Shown piece after piece: positions 33,495 to 43,594 of a stretch of 64,000 nt of DNA. Under the pieces are notes generated by a model. That model was not told the DNA's origin, did no database searches, and worked only from the letters and a program-made list of their open reading frames with translations. The stretch is taken from contig NZ_QCZE01000001.1 in assembly GCF_003075035.1 (NCBI RefSeq), positions 2,108,759-2,172,758 on the forward strand, given 5' to 3'. A program made the position numbers and the translations under genes. Source of the stretch: Zobellella maritima. GTDB lineage: Bacteria > Pseudomonadota > Gammaproteobacteria > Enterobacterales > Aeromonadaceae. How positions within the stretch are numbered: the first letter of the stretch is position 1; each line of letters opens with the position of its first letter.

Positions 33495-33941
33495 CTATGT
33501 CGTTTTGGCCGGCCAGCTCCCATTATGGATCATCCGTTCGCCATACAGGATAAGCTCCGCAAACTGCCGACAGAGAAGCGTATCCTCCTCCAGGGCGCGG
33601 CCACTCACCCCCACCGCCCCGACCAACCCGCCGTCGTCAAACAGGGGCTCACCGCCGGGCAGCGAGGTGAACTGTTCATCCAGAAAGTCTGACAGGGTCA
33701 ACTGCTCATGCAGCAACCGTTGCCTGAACAGGACGGTTGATACCCCCATCCTGGCTGCCGTATAGGCCTTTCCCGTGGCGATACGGATCAACCGCTCGGG
33801 CGCGCCATCCATCCGGTATAGATAAATCAGGGCGCCCGAGTCATCGACCACGGCAAAACATAACGGCTGGCCACCATCCTGTTGAGACCGAGCTGCCAGT
33901 TGCCGGCAGGCCTCAGATACAATGATTGAACTGACGGGCAA
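33495..33941 (-). CDS. GlcG/HbpS-family protein
   Basis: 148 residues. The start is TTG at 33941, supported by a strong AAGGAGG six bases upstream; no ATG fits. Family pattern: ACRQLAARSQQDGGQPLCFAVVDDSGALIYLYRMDGAP, KAYTAARMG, and LPGGEPLFDDGGLVGAVGVSG. GlcG/HbpS proteins are small, often heme- or cobalamin-binding or of unknown role, and commonly sit beside alcohol or glycolate dehydrogenase and TRAP genes. Here it follows the TRAP permease gene after a terminator-like hairpin. Confidence 0.85.
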   Translation of the reverse strand: MPVSSIIVSEACRQLAARSQQDGGQPLCFAVVDDSGALIYLYRMDGAPERLIRIATGKAYTAARMGVSTVLFRQRLLHEQLTLSDFLDEQFTSLPGGEPLFDDGGLVGAVGVSGRALEEDTLLCRQFAELILYGERMIHNGSWPAKTT

Positions 33942-33973
33942 CGATGCCTCCTTATCTGCACAGGCCTCAAAAA

Positions 33974-34005
33974 TAAAAGCGGAGCCCGAGAGCCCCGCTT
34001 TTTAA
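33974..34005 (-). terminator. Terminator after the TRAP permease gene
   Basis: Stem AAAAGCGGaGC / GCcCCGCTTTT followed on the minus strand by TTTTATTTTT, nine bases past the permease stop and before the GlcG-like gene. Confidence 0.8.
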
Positions 34006-34013
34006 AATCATTT

Positions 34014-35966
34014 TCATAGCAAGAGCAATGAGATTTCCGGAATGTAGGTAACCATCAGCAGCACGGCGATCATCACCAGCAGATAAACCCAGACCGCTCT
34101 GGCCAGCCCACCGATGCTGACATGAGCAATACCACTGGCCACGAACAGGTTGACGCCCACCGGCGGGGTAATAAAGCCAATCGCCAGGTTCATGACCATC
34201 ATTACCCCGAAATGAATCGGGTCTACCCCTACCGCTACGACCAGTGGCAACAGTATCGGCGTCAGAATCACAATGGCCGCCAGCGCTTCCATGAAAATAC
34301 CTATCCAGAGCAGGAAGATATTGATCATGATAAGGATGACAAACTTGTTAGAGGTCAAAGCCAGAATGGACTCGGCGATGCTCTCGGGTATCTGCTCAAT
34401 GGTCATGATATTGCCAAAAATGGTCGCCATCGCCATCAGCAATATGATGATGGAAGAAATTCCGGCCGCATCCTGCGCCGAGGACCAGAGGCTGTTAAAG
34501 GTCAGCTCCTTGTGGACGCAGAGCCCGACGAACAGTCCATACAGAGCGGCAACGGCGGCGGCTTCCGTCGGTGTCATGATGCCGCCATAAATACCACCCA
34601 GCACGATCACCGGCACCATCAGCGCCCATTTCGCCTGCCAGGCCGCGCTCATAAAGGTTTTCAGGGAGCGCTCCCGCACCTCGCCATACCAGCCGTTTTT
34701 CTTGGAGATCAGGTAGGCCACCACCATCAGGGCAACTCCCATGATCAGGCCGGGGATGATGCCGGCGATAAACAGCTTGCCAATCGACACCTGGGCCGAT
34801 ACCCCGTAGACCACAAAGGGGTTGCTGGGCGGAATGATCACCCCAATCGCCCCGGCACAGGCCACCACGGTCGCGGCAAAATACTTGTCATAACCCCGGG
34901 CTATCATGGCCGGTATGGTGATGGAGCCAATGGCGGCCACCGTGGCCGGACCCGAACCACTGATGGAGGCGAAGAAAATACAGGTCATGATGCTGGCCAG
35001 GGCCATGCCGCCGGGCAAGGCACCGACCAGTTCGTCCCCCAGGGCCAGCAGCCGCTTGGACAGGCCGCCCGCCCCCATAAAGACACCAGCTGCAATGAAG
35101 AAGGGAATGGCCATGATGGGGAAGGAATCTATCGATGAAAAGGCAATCTGCGCCAGATAATCCACCGGCAGAGTGCCGGCGCCCAGCACTGTGGTCAAAC
35201 CGGCCAGACCCAGGGCAAAGGCAATGGGCACCCCCATCAGCAAGAACAGGATGAAATAGCCGAACAGCAGCAGGGAGGCATTCCATTCATCGGACAGCAT
35301 CACGGGTGCAAACAGGACAGCCGGCGTCAGCAGGCCGATGCATACGTCCACAACACTCATGCCCCGGCACTGACGCCACAGGGACTGCAGGGTACGAATG
35401 GTCATCAGGCCGAAGCCGATAGGCAGTATCAGGTAGGGAATGTAATAGCCAATCTGCATGGCAGGTGTGGTCTGGGGCATGGCAAGCTGCATTTTCACAT
35501 AATCCAGCCCCATAAAGGCAAACAGGAAAACCAGGATCAGCGTGCAGCTGTCGATCACTATCCACAGAATATTCTGATACCGCTGGGAAAGCCGATTATG
35601 AAGCACATCAACACGTATGCCGCTTCGCGAGATAATCGAGATCGAGACCGCCAGATAGGATATCCAGATAAAGATATAGCGGGCCAGCTCTTCGGTCCAT
35701 ACCCCCCAACCCACAATATCCTTGATGCCGGCACGCAATCCGTCAATATCCACCCATTCCCCGAACAGCTGTTCAAATTCGGGCGCACCTATCATGTTCA
35801 GCAAGGCAGAAATGGAATATCGGAAGAAGGTCTGGTAGTTGATGATGACGATCATCAACAGCAAGCCGACAAACAGGAAGGGCTTTTCAAAGTTTTTAAT
35901 GATGGTTTCAAGATAAGAGGGACTTTTTTCTTTATCCAGCGCTCTATCCATCTTCAAGGTTTCCAT
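34014..35966 (-). CDS. TRAP transporter fused permease (DctQ-DctM)
   Basis: 650 residues. Residues about 20-200 form a DctQ-like small subunit with four membrane segments (FLFVGLLLMIVIINYQTFFRY, ELARYIFIWISYLAVSISI, SRSGIRVDVL). The rest is a DctM large subunit (FGYFILFLLMGVPIAFALGLAGL, PFFIAAGVFMGAGGLSKRLLALGDELVGALPGG, SGSGPATVAAIGSI, GVIIPPSNPFVVYG, FITPPVGVNLFVASGI). The fusion is a known variant of sodium-driven TRAP permeases. With the DctP upstream it imports an organic acid, probably linked to the GMC dehydrogenase across the spacer. GGAG lies before the ATG. Confidence 0.93.
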   Translation of the reverse strand: METLKMDRALDKEKSPSYLETIIKNFEKPFLFVGLLLMIVIINYQTFFRYSISALLNMIGAPEFEQLFGEWVDIDGLRAGIKDIVGWGVWTEELARYIFIWISYLAVSISIISRSGIRVDVLHNRLSQRYQNILWIVIDSCTLILVFLFAFMGLDYVKMQLAMPQTTPAMQIGYYIPYLILPIGFGLMTIRTLQSLWRQCRGMSVVDVCIGLLTPAVLFAPVMLSDEWNASLLLFGYFILFLLMGVPIAFALGLAGLTTVLGAGTLPVDYLAQIAFSSIDSFPIMAIPFFIAAGVFMGAGGLSKRLLALGDELVGALPGGMALASIMTCIFFASISGSGPATVAAIGSITIPAMIARGYDKYFAATVVACAGAIGVIIPPSNPFVVYGVSAQVSIGKLFIAGIIPGLIMGVALMVVAYLISKKNGWYGEVRERSLKTFMSAAWQAKWALMVPVIVLGGIYGGIMTPTEAAAVAALYGLFVGLCVHKELTFNSLWSSAQDAAGISSIIILLMAMATIFGNIMTIEQIPESIAESILALTSNKFVILIMINIFLLWIGIFMEALAAIVILTPILLPLVVAVGVDPIHFGVMMVMNLAIGFITPPVGVNLFVASGIAHVSIGGLARAVWVYLLVMIAVLLMVTYIPEISLLLL

Positions 35967-36000
35967 ACAACAGCTCCGGGATCAGAACCTAAAATAATAT

Positions 36001-36033
36001 CCTCAGGCAGGAGCTCGGTGCTCCTGCCTGAGG
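36001..36033 (-). terminator. Intercistronic hairpin between dctP and the permease gene
   Basis: Perfect 14-bp stem CCTCAGGCAGGAGC / GCTCCTGCCTGAGG, loop TCGGT, followed on the minus strand by ATATTATTTTAG. It probably gives partial termination or RNA protection so that the binding protein is made in excess. Confidence 0.75.
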
Positions 36034-36059
36034 ACCAGCCAGTTCAAAACAACACCGGC

Positions 36060-37073
36060 TTACTGCTGGGTATCCTGAACCAACTTAACCAGCTCCGCAG
36101 GAAGCTTGGCGGCGAATTCGTCAAATACCGGCTTGGTTGCCTCGCGGTATTGGGCCATTTCTTCCTCGGTGGTTTCGTGAATGACAACGCCCGCCTCTAT
36201 CATGCCCTGACGTGCTTTTTTCTGATCTTCCGGGTAGGCCACGGTGCGCTGATAGGTCACCGCTTCCTGGGACGCCTCATCGATCAACTGCTGCGCCTCT
36301 TCAGGCAGGCTATCCCACCATTTCTTGTTGGCCATCGCCACCTGCATGCCGTAGTTATGGGCCGAGGTGACCGCATACTTCAGATTTTCATGATGCTTGG
36401 CACCATACATCAGGTCGAAGGTGTTCCCTTCCGCATCTATGGTGCCCTGCTGCAGTGCGGTATAGACCTCACCCCAGGCAATGGGTGCCGGGTTGGCGCC
36501 CAGGGCCTTGGCGACGGCCACATCCACCGGTGAGTCCGTGGTGCGCATCTTCAGCCCGGAAAGAGATCCCGGGCCATTGAGCGGACGATCCTTGGAAACA
36601 AAATTCCGATAACCGTATTCCGCATACATGATGGGCTGCAGGCCGATGTCATTGGCGACCTTCTCAAGATAGCTATTCAGCGGAGCGCCTTTATCCAGTG
36701 CCCTGTAAAGATTTTCCTGGTACTTGGGACTGGTGATATAGGGCAGGTCAAACACCTGATAAAGCGGGGTAAAGCTGGCAAGGTTGGGGGTCGAACTGAC
36801 GCCGATCTCCAGAGTTCCCCGCTGGGCGCCTTCGATCATCACCCTGTCACTACCCAGCACAGAGCCAGGAAACAGCTGTACCTTGATCCTGCCATCTGAT
36901 TTTTCCTTCACCAGGTCGGCAAACTTTTTATAGGCCACGGTAATGTGGCTTCCGGGAGGAGCCGGATGAGCCAGCTTCATCTTGATCTTGGGGCCCGAGT
37001 AGTCGGCTACTGCTGCGGTGCTGACCGACATCGCCAGTACCACTGACGACAGAATAAACGGTTTGATCTTCAT
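36060..37073 (-). CDS. dctP: TRAP transporter substrate-binding protein (DctP family)
   Basis: 337 residues from the ATG at 37073, with GAGGT upstream. Signal peptide MKIKPFILSSVVLAMSVSTAAVADY. Periplasmic TRAP fold: KLAHPAPPGSHITVAYKKFADLVKEKSDGRIKVQLFPGSVLG, DLPYI, and the substrate-gripping Arg in LSGLKMRTTDSPVDVAVAKALGANPAPIAWGEVYTALQQGTIDAEGN. It delivers a carboxylate-type solute to the fused permease encoded just downstream. Ligand not identifiable. Confidence 0.92.
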   Translation of the reverse strand: MKIKPFILSSVVLAMSVSTAAVADYSGPKIKMKLAHPAPPGSHITVAYKKFADLVKEKSDGRIKVQLFPGSVLGSDRVMIEGAQRGTLEIGVSSTPNLASFTPLYQVFDLPYITSPKYQENLYRALDKGAPLNSYLEKVANDIGLQPIMYAEYGYRNFVSKDRPLNGPGSLSGLKMRTTDSPVDVAVAKALGANPAPIAWGEVYTALQQGTIDAEGNTFDLMYGAKHHENLKYAVTSAHNYGMQVAMANKKWWDSLPEEAQQLIDEASQEAVTYQRTVAYPEDQKKARQGMIEAGVVIHETTEEEMAQYREATKPVFDEFAAKLPAELVKLVQDTQQ

Positions 37074-37180
37074 AGGTGACCTCTTCCTTGTCCTAACCAT
37101 ATAACTTAAAGAAACAGTTACACTAAAGCAACATTTGTAACTATAAGAATCAAAAAGCACCAATGTCAACTTAGATCCAT

Positions 37181-37220
37181 ATAATTTTGATACAAAATGA
37201 ATCAAAATTATCATTTTGTA
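37181..37220. promoter_or_regulatory. Interlocked palindromic operator in TRAP/GMC divergent spacer
   Basis: ATAATTTTGAT (37181-37191) and ATCAAAATTAT (37201-37211) form a perfect 11-bp inverted repeat. Overlapping it, TACAAAATGA (37191-37200) and TCATTTTGTA (37211-37220) form a perfect 10-bp one. A TTTTGATAC motif recurs at 37383 beside GATAC/GTATC. The IclR regulator of the cluster is the likely binder. Confidence 0.6.
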
Positions 37221-37420
37221 ATAAAATCAATATCCTGAACCCCGGACCGTGCGCCCCACCGGCAGCCACCCCCCATGCAAGCCGGATCCTCCTACCCTTA
37301 AAACGGATAACCGCCCCAAAAAAACAACAAAAAACCAACAAAAAAAATCAAATTTCACTTGATATAAAAATCAATTTAACTATTTTGATACTATTCGTAT
37401 CGTTTTTTATCGGGTGGATT

Positions 37421-39043
37421 ATGCCTCAGTATCAAGATCAGGTTTTTGGTGAATTCGACTATATTGTTGTGGGTGCCGGCTCGGCAGGCTGTGTGCTGGC
37501 CAACCGGCTCACCGAGGATCCGGAGATCAGGGTGCTGCTGCTGGAGGCCGGCGGCCGGGACTGGAATCCCTGGATCCACATCCCCGTTGGCTACTTCAAG
37601 ACCATGCATAATCCCGGCACCGACTGGTGTTATGTCACCGATCCCGATCAGGGCATCAATGGCCGGCAGCTGCAATGGCCGAGGGGCAAGGTGCTGGGCG
37701 GATCCAGCTCACTCAATGGCTTGTTGTATATCCGCGGCCAACATCAGGACTACGATGACTGGGCCGCCCTGGGCAACGAGGGCTGGAGCTACCGGGAAGT
37801 CCTGCCCTATTTCAAAAAGTCCGAATGCCAGTCCCGGGGCGCAGATGAATACCACGGAGTCGATGGCCCGCTGAAGGTCTCCGATCTGCGCCTGCGCAGG
37901 GAAATCGCCGATCGCTTTGTCGAAGCCGCGCAACAAATCGGCATCCCGGCCAACCCGGACGTCAATGGCGAAAAACAGGAAGGCGTCGGCTATTTTCAGC
38001 AAACCGCCTACAAGGGCCTGCGCTGCAGCAGCGCCAAAGCGTTCCTGCACCCGGCGCTGAAACGCCCCAACCTGACCCTGCTGACCCATGCCCATACCCG
38101 CCGCATCCTGCTGGAGGGCAAGCAGGCCACCGGCATCGAGTTTGAACACAAGGACAAGCGCCTGCTGGCCCGAGCAACCCGGGAAGTCGTGCTCAGTACC
38201 GGCGCCATCGGCTCGCCGCAAATCCTGCAGTGCTCAGGTATCGGTGAACCGGAGCACCTGACATCGGTGGGAGTAGAATGCCTGCATGCTTTGCCGGGGG
38301 TGGGAGAGAACCTTCAGGATCACCTGCAAATCCGCCTGGTGTTCAAGACCAGCTGCAAGACCCTCAACGACGAGGTCAACAACCCGGTGAAAAAGCTGGG
38401 GGTCGGCATGCAGTACGCCCTCTCCCGTACCGGGCCCTTGACCCTGGCCGCCAGCCAGGTGTGTATCTTTACCCAGTCACGGGAAGGGCTGGATCGGCCG
38501 GATATTCAATTCCATATGCAGCCACTTAGTGCCGATAAACCCGGTGAGGGCGTGCATCCCTTCTCCGCCTTTACCGCTTCCGTCTGCCAGCTGCGGCCCC
38601 ATAGCCGCGGCAGCATCAAGATCCGCAGCGCCGATCCTCACGAGTATCCCTCTATCCAGGCCAATTATCTCTCTGAAGAGGAAGATCTGCGAGTGGCGGT
38701 CGATGCCATCAAAGTAGCCAGACGCATCGCCGAAGCCGATGCACTCAAGCCCGTGATCATCGATGAATATGTGCCCGGTCGCCAGTATCAGACCGACGAG
38801 CAACTACTTGATGCCGCCCGTCGCTTCAGTCAGACCATTTATCATCCGACCAGTACCTGCAAGATGGGGAATGACGACATGGCCGTGGTCGACAGCAGGC
38901 TGAGGGTACACGGCATCAAGGGGCTGCGCGTGGCCGACGCCTCCATCATGCCGCTGATCGTATCCGGAAATACCAATGCCCCCTCGATCATGATCGGTGA
39001 AAAATGCGCCGATATGATCAAGGAAGATCGCGCTCGGGGCTAA
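37421..39043 (+). CDS. GMC-family alcohol dehydrogenase (choline/PEG dehydrogenase-like)
   Basis: 540 residues from the ATG at 37421, with GGGTGGA upstream; the AT-rich upstream extension of the frame is not coding-like. FAD-binding N-terminus [19 protein letters not shown]...[13 protein letters not shown] signatures [21 protein letters not shown] and [18 protein letters not shown], and C-terminal active-site His in [11 protein letters not shown] plus [13 protein letters not shown]. It oxidises a primary alcohol with FAD. It is divergent from the TRAP operon with shared palindromes, so the two are probably co-regulated by the same inducer. The alcohol is unknown. Confidence 0.92.
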   Translation: MPQYQDQVFGEFDYIVVGAGSAGCVLANRLTEDPEIRVLLLEAGGRDWNPWIHIPVGYFKTMHNPGTDWCYVTDPDQGINGRQLQWPRGKVLGGSSSLNGLLYIRGQHQDYDDWAALGNEGWSYREVLPYFKKSECQSRGADEYHGVDGPLKVSDLRLRREIADRFVEAAQQIGIPANPDVNGEKQEGVGYFQQTAYKGLRCSSAKAFLHPALKRPNLTLLTHAHTRRILLEGKQATGIEFEHKDKRLLARATREVVLSTGAIGSPQILQCSGIGEPEHLTSVGVECLHALPGVGENLQDHLQIRLVFKTSCKTLNDEVNNPVKKLGVGMQYALSRTGPLTLAASQVCIFTQSREGLDRPDIQFHMQPLSADKPGEGVHPFSAFTASVCQLRPHSRGSIKIRSADPHEYPSIQANYLSEEEDLRVAVDAIKVARRIAEADALKPVIIDEYVPGRQYQTDEQLLDAARRFSQTIYHPTSTCKMGNDDMAVVDSRLRVHGIKGLRVADASIMPLIVSGNTNAPSIMIGEKCADMIKEDRARG

Positions 39044-39066
39044 GGAGTATTGCGCATCAAGGACAA

Positions 39067-39095
39067 ACCCGGGGCCGGGATGCCCGGCCCCGGGT
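39067..39095. terminator. Terminator between GMC and entericidin-like genes
   Basis: Perfect 13-bp stem ACCCGGGGCCGGG / CCCGGCCCCGGGT with a three-base loop between convergent genes, probably bidirectional. Confidence 0.7.
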
Positions 39096-39114
39096 AAACA
39101 TGTGGATTTCTTGA

Positions 39115-39264
39115 TCAATAACTGCGCTGTACGTCCACAGCGGCTTCTTCTATCGCTTCACCACCTTGCTGGATATCCTTACCCGCACCGGCAAAGGTGT
39201 TACAGCCGGCCAATGAACCCAGCAGGCCGAGGGCCATCAAGACGGCCAGTATTTTTCTCGTCAT
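39115..39264 (-). CDS. Entericidin-like small lipoprotein
   Basis: 49 residues from the ATG at 39264 (GGAAAAAG upstream). The signal peptide has a lipobox, MTRKILAVLMALGLLGSLAGC, after which the mature lipoprotein begins CNTFAGAGKDIQQGGEAIEEAAVD. This is the EcnA/EcnB pattern of tiny membrane lipoproteins, considered an antidote/toxin pair in enteric bacteria and often a stress-regulated single gene elsewhere. Only one copy is present here. Function in this organism unproven. Confidence 0.85.
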   Translation of the reverse strand: MTRKILAVLMALGLLGSLAGCNTFAGAGKDIQQGGEAIEEAAVDVQRSY

Positions 39265-39432
39265 GGTCTTTTTCCTTCCGCAGCAATGAATCGATGTCAG
39301 TGAAAGTATAGGTTGAATTACGACACTCAAGATCCATTCGCCACCCCCTCCGACCCTTGTCGAGCTCCCATGTCATGAGATGTACACACTAAACCGCTAT
39401 CATGGGGCAGGGATTATTATCAAGGGTATTCT

Positions 39433-40560
39433 ATGCTTCAGGTTTTCTGGCAGTTCTTCAAGCTGGGCTGGATCAGTTTCGGTGGTCCGGCCGCCCATAT
39501 CGGCTATTTTCAGCGACATTTTGTACAAAAACTCGGTTGGATAGAGCAAGCTCATTTTGCCTCGACCCTGACCCTGTGCCAGTTCCTGCCCGGTCCCGCC
39601 TCCAGCCAGCTGGGATTTGCCATCGGCTTCCAGCGTGCCGGGCTGCCCGGCGCCCTCGCGGCCTTTGTCGGCTTTACCCTGCCCTCTTTTGTGCTGATGC
39701 TGGCGCTGGCGCTGGCTGGACAGCATTACGCCAGTCAGCCGGCGGCACTGGCCATCGTGACCGGGCTCAAGCTGTTCGCGCTGGTGGTGGTGGCCGATGC
39801 GGTACTGACCATGGCCGGCCAATTCTGTCGTCAGCCCCTGACCCGGTGCCTGGCGGTGGTCACCGCGGCCACGCTCTGGCTGTTTCCCCAGCTGGCCGCC
39901 CAGTTTATCGCGCTGATTGCCGCCGGCCTGATCGGCGCCCGCTGGCTGGTGCCTCAGGGTTCACGCCCAAACACGGTGATAAAACCCAACTGGCCTTTCC
40001 TGCTGTTGTTCGCCGGGCTGTTGCTGCTGCCCCTGTTGGCCCTGAACGGCACCGCCGGGCTATTTGCCGATTTTTACCAGGCCGGCAGCCTGGTGTTCGG
40101 CGGCGGCCATGTGGTCCTGCCCCTGCTGCAGGGGCTGTTGGCCAACGAGCTGTCCCAGGAGGTCTTTCTCACCGGCTATGCGGCGGCCCAGGCCATGCCT
40201 GGCCCCATGTTTACCCTGGCCAGCTTTCTGGGGGCCCAGTTGGTACCGACACAACCGCTGATGGGGGCGCTGATCGCCACCTTCGGCGTATTTCTGCCCG
40301 GCTTCCTGCTGCTGCTGGCACTGCAAAACGGCTGGCAGGCGCTGGCCGGCCGACCGCGCATGGCCGGCGCCGTAACCGGAATTAACGCCGCCGTGGTGGG
40401 ACTCTTGTTGGCGGCGCTGTACCAACCGGTATTTGTTAGCAGCGTCACCGCTCCCCCGGCACTGGCCGCCGCCGCACTGGGCCTGCTCGCCCTGCGGGTA
40501 TTCAGGTTTCCGCTGCTGGTGCTGATCCCGGCCTTTATGCTGCTGGGGTTCTGGCTGTAG
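39433..40560 (+). CDS. chrA: Chromate transporter ChrA
   Basis: 375 residues, two homologous halves with about 10-12 membrane segments. N-half: FWQFFKLGWISFGGPAAHIGYF, LTLCQFLPGPASSQLGFAIGFQRAGLPGALAAFVGFTLPSF. C-half: YQAGSLVFGGGHVVLPLL, FLTGYAAAQAMPGPMFTLASFLG. These are the paired CHR-domain motifs (GG-x-G and PGP). ChrA exports chromate (possibly also takes up sulfate-like anions). It is a single gene here with no chrB or chrR beside it. Confidence 0.93.
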   Translation: MLQVFWQFFKLGWISFGGPAAHIGYFQRHFVQKLGWIEQAHFASTLTLCQFLPGPASSQLGFAIGFQRAGLPGALAAFVGFTLPSFVLMLALALAGQHYASQPAALAIVTGLKLFALVVVADAVLTMAGQFCRQPLTRCLAVVTAATLWLFPQLAAQFIALIAAGLIGARWLVPQGSRPNTVIKPNWPFLLLFAGLLLLPLLALNGTAGLFADFYQAGSLVFGGGHVVLPLLQGLLANELSQEVFLTGYAAAQAMPGPMFTLASFLGAQLVPTQPLMGALIATFGVFLPGFLLLLALQNGWQALAGRPRMAGAVTGINAAVVGLLLAALYQPVFVSSVTAPPALAAAALGLLALRVFRFPLLVLIPAFMLLGFWL

Positions 40561-40590
40561 GCCTGTTCCCCTGGCCGAATACATTCGGCC

Positions 40591-43086
40591 CTATAACACC
40601 GCCTTGAAGGTTTTCAATCGCAGTGCGTTGCCCACCACAAACACGCTCGACATGGCCATGGCGCCGGCGGCCAGCATGGGAGACAACAGCAGACCAAAGG
40701 CGGGGTAAAGCACGCCGGCGGCCACCGGGATCAGGCACACATTGTAGGCAAAGGCCCAGAACAGGTTCTGGCGAATATTGCGCAGGGTAGCCTGGCTGAT
40801 GGCCAGGGCGTTGGGCACAGCACGCAGATCACCGCTCATCAGTACCACATCCGCCGATTCGATGGCGATATCGGTGCCGGTGCCGATGGCCAGCCCGACA
40901 TCGGCCTCGGCCAGCGCCGGTGCATCGTTGATACCGTCGCCGACAAAGGCCACGGCACCAAATCGCTCGCGCAACCGCTGCAATGCCTCGACCTTGGCGT
41001 CCGGCATCACCTCGGCCACCACTTCGTCGATACCCAGTCGGCGGGCGATGGCGTTGGCCGTACCACTGTTGTCGCCGGTGATCATCGCCACCTTCAGGCC
41101 CAATTCATGCAGGGCATCGATGGCCGCCGGGGTACCCTCCTTGATGGGATCGGCCACCGCCAGCACCACCGCCAGTTCGCCGTCGACGGCGGCATAGAGC
41201 GGACTCTTGCCTTCATTCGCCAGCACTTCCACCGCTTCCCTCAGGGCACCCAAGTCATGGCCCTGCTGCTGGAGATAGCGATCGGCACCGATCTCCACCC
41301 GCCGCCCCTGGACGGTGGCGCACACCCCCAGGCCGGTCAGGGTCTCAAACCCTTCGGGCTCGGCCAACGCCAGCGCCCGCTCCCTGGCCGCCCCGACAAT
41401 GGCCTCGGCAATCGGATGCTCCGAGTGCTGTTCCACCGAGGCCACCAGCGTCAGTACTTCATCCTTATCGAAACCGGGCTGTACCTTGAAATCGGTCAGC
41501 TCCGGCTGCCCCCTGGTCAGGGTACCCGTCTTGTCCAGCGCGATGACCCTGGCATTACGCAGGCTCTGCAGTGCCTGGCCCTTGCGGAACAATACCCCCA
41601 GTTCGGCGGCCCGGCCGGTCCCCACCATGATCGAGGTGGGCGTCGCCAGCCCCATGGCACAGGGACAGGCAATGATCAGTACGGCAACGCCGTTGACCAG
41701 GGCGAAGGTCAGCGCCGGGTTTGGCCCCAGCCACAGCCAAATCAAAAAGGTCAGGGCCGCCACCGCCATCACCACCGGTACAAACACCGCCGTCACCTTG
41801 TCGACCAGTGCCTGGATCGGCAGCTTGGCCCCCTGGGCCTGTTCCACCATTCGGATAATCTGGGCCAGCAGGGTATCACCGCCCACCTTGGTCGCCTCGA
41901 AGCTCAGGGCGCCATTTTTATTGATGGTGCCACCGACTACCCCGTCTCCCGCTTCCTTGGCCACAGGTACCGGCTCCCCGGTGAGCATGGACTCGTCCAC
42001 GTAGGAGCTGCCCTCCTGCACGGTACCGTCCACCGGTATCCGCTCGCCGGGGCGCACCAGCACCAGGTCGCCGACCTGAACCTGGGCCAACGGCAGCTCC
42101 AACGTTTCTCCTTTACGCCTGACCCGGGCGGTCTTTACCTGCAGACTCAGCAGCCGCTGGATGGCCTCGCCGGTGCGGCCCTTGGCCCTGGCCTCCAGGT
42201 AGCGGCCCAGCAGGATCAGGGTGACAATCACCGCCGCCGCCTCGAAATATACCTGCCGGGTTCCCTCCGGCAGCCAGCCGCCGGCAAAGGTCGCCACCAC
42301 CGAATACCCCCAGGCTGCCAGGCTGCCCAGCGCCACCAGCGAGTTCATATCGGGGGCCGCCCGCAACAGAGAGGGCAAGCCGTGCCTCAGGAAACGCAGC
42401 CCGGGTCCGAACAACACCAGTGTGGTCAGCACAAACTGGATGCCCCAGTTCAGCGGCTGCCCCAGGGTGGCCAGGATCCATTGATGCATGCCCGGTATGA
42501 AGTGCGCGCCCATTTCCAGCACGAATACCGGCAGTGTCAGCGCGGCCGACAGCCAGAACGCCCGCTTGAGCCGCAGCCGTTCCTGCTCCCTACGTACATT
42601 GTCATCATCATGGTCGCGTCCGGCCGACAAGGGGGCGGCATCGTAGCCCGCATCACGCACCACGGCGACCAGCCGGCCGTCATCCAGGTTGCCGGCCAAG
42701 GCCTCTATCATGGCGGTTTCGGCCGCCAAATTGACGCTGGCCGAGATCACCCCGGGCTGCTGCCGCAACGCCTTTTCCACCCGTCCGACACAGGAGGCAC
42801 AGCTCATGCCGATAATCGACAGCTCAAACTGCTCGGTACGGGTCTGGTAGCCGGCCCGCTCGACCGCCTCGCTCAACACACTGGCCGGGGTATCGGCGGC
42901 CAGGCTTACCTCGGCTTTTTCGGTAGCCAGATTCACCCTGGCCTCGAGTACGCCCGGCGCCTTCTGCAGTGCCTGCTCCACCCTGCTGACACAAGAGGCG
43001 CAGCTCATCCCCGAGATCGGCAGCTGCACGTCGAGGTCCGGCGCCTTTCCGGCTGCATCGGCGTTGCTAGAGGTCAATGACGTCAT
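40591..43086 (-). CDS. copA: Copper-exporting P1B-type ATPase CopA
   Basis: 831 residues. Two N-terminal metal-binding HMA domains each with GMSCASC (about residues 27-33 and 95-101), eight membrane helices, the ion-binding [11 protein letters not shown], phosphorylation motif DKTGTLTRG, the HP motif [12 protein letters not shown], and hinge [10 protein letters not shown]. It pumps Cu(I) from cytoplasm to periplasm. Upstream is a MerR-type promoter with a 19-bp spacer, as expected for CueR control. cueR is next upstream on the same strand. Confidence 0.96.
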   Translation of the reverse strand: MTSLTSSNADAAGKAPDLDVQLPISGMSCASCVSRVEQALQKAPGVLEARVNLATEKAEVSLAADTPASVLSEAVERAGYQTRTEQFELSIIGMSCASCVGRVEKALRQQPGVISASVNLAAETAMIEALAGNLDDGRLVAVVRDAGYDAAPLSAGRDHDDDNVRREQERLRLKRAFWLSAALTLPVFVLEMGAHFIPGMHQWILATLGQPLNWGIQFVLTTLVLFGPGLRFLRHGLPSLLRAAPDMNSLVALGSLAAWGYSVVATFAGGWLPEGTRQVYFEAAAVIVTLILLGRYLEARAKGRTGEAIQRLLSLQVKTARVRRKGETLELPLAQVQVGDLVLVRPGERIPVDGTVQEGSSYVDESMLTGEPVPVAKEAGDGVVGGTINKNGALSFEATKVGGDTLLAQIIRMVEQAQGAKLPIQALVDKVTAVFVPVVMAVAALTFLIWLWLGPNPALTFALVNGVAVLIIACPCAMGLATPTSIMVGTGRAAELGVLFRKGQALQSLRNARVIALDKTGTLTRGQPELTDFKVQPGFDKDEVLTLVASVEQHSEHPIAEAIVGAARERALALAEPEGFETLTGLGVCATVQGRRVEIGADRYLQQQGHDLGALREAVEVLANEGKSPLYAAVDGELAVVLAVADPIKEGTPAAIDALHELGLKVAMITGDNSGTANAIARRLGIDEVVAEVMPDAKVEALQRLRERFGAVAFVGDGINDAPALAEADVGLAIGTGTDIAIESADVVLMSGDLRAVPNALAISQATLRNIRQNLFWAFAYNVCLIPVAAGVLYPAFGLLLSPMLAAGAMAMSSVFVVGNALRLKTFKAVL

Positions 43087-43118
43087 GGTGTTATCCCCGT
43101 GATGAATGTCTGACTATC

Positions 43119-43149
43119 ACCTTAAGGCTTGCCATCATGGGAAGGTCAA
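43119..43149 (-). promoter_or_regulatory. CueR-type promoter of copA
   Basis: Read on the minus strand: -35 TTGACC, 19-bp spacer, -10 TAAGGT. The spacer contains the dyad CTTcCCATgATGGcAAG, matching CueR operators. The 19-bp spacing is the hallmark of MerR-family promoters. Confidence 0.8.
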
Positions 43150-43160
43150 GCGCTCCAACA

Positions 43161-43583
43161 CTATTTTTTGGCGGACTTGCCGGGTACTGGCGAGGCCGGG
43201 GCTGACAGCTGTTCGAGAATGGCGCAGTAGGACTGTTCGTCGCCCGGACAGGCGGCAATCATCCGCTGCAGGGTGACTTGCATCGAGGCCAGCTCGCGCA
43301 TCTTGTTTTCCACCTCTTGCAGGTGTTGCTGGGCGACCCGCTTGACCTCCCGGCTGGGGCGGTGAGGGTCCTGCCACAGGGTCAGCAGTTCGTCTATCTG
43401 GCGGATAGAGAAGCCGAGTAGCCGGGACTGACGGATAAACCTGAGCACTTCTATGTTCCGCTCGTCATATTGACGATAACCGGCATCGGTACGACCGGCC
43501 GGCTTCAACAACGCAATCTGTTCGTAGTGACGGATCATCTTGGCCGATACCCCGGCCTGTTTCGCGGCTTCACCTATATTCAT
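43161..43583 (-). CDS. cueR: Copper-responsive MerR-type regulator CueR
   Basis: 140 residues from the ATG at 43583. Residue numbers coincide with E. coli CueR: Ser77 (typical of monovalent-metal sensors), Cys112 and Cys120 in CPGDEQSYC. The N-terminal winged helix is MNIGEAAKQAGVSAKMIRHYEQIALLKP. It activates copA and probably copZ in response to Cu(I). The TnpB element begins about 11 bases upstream of the start codon, so the native promoter and ribosome site appear to be displaced or replaced by element sequence. No good ribosome site is visible. Confidence 0.93.
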   Translation of the reverse strand: MNIGEAAKQAGVSAKMIRHYEQIALLKPAGRTDAGYRQYDERNIEVLRFIRQSRLLGFSIRQIDELLTLWQDPHRPSREVKRVAQQHLQEVENKMRELASMQVTLQRMIAACPGDEQSYCAILEQLSAPASPVPGKSAKK

Positions 43584-43594
43584 CAATAGCTGCG

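Noticed and set aside
41107-43080. Long open frame antisense to copA (about 657 codons)
   Set aside because: Composition (Gln, Gly, His, Arg-rich) and lack of any fold pattern mark it as a shadow of copA.
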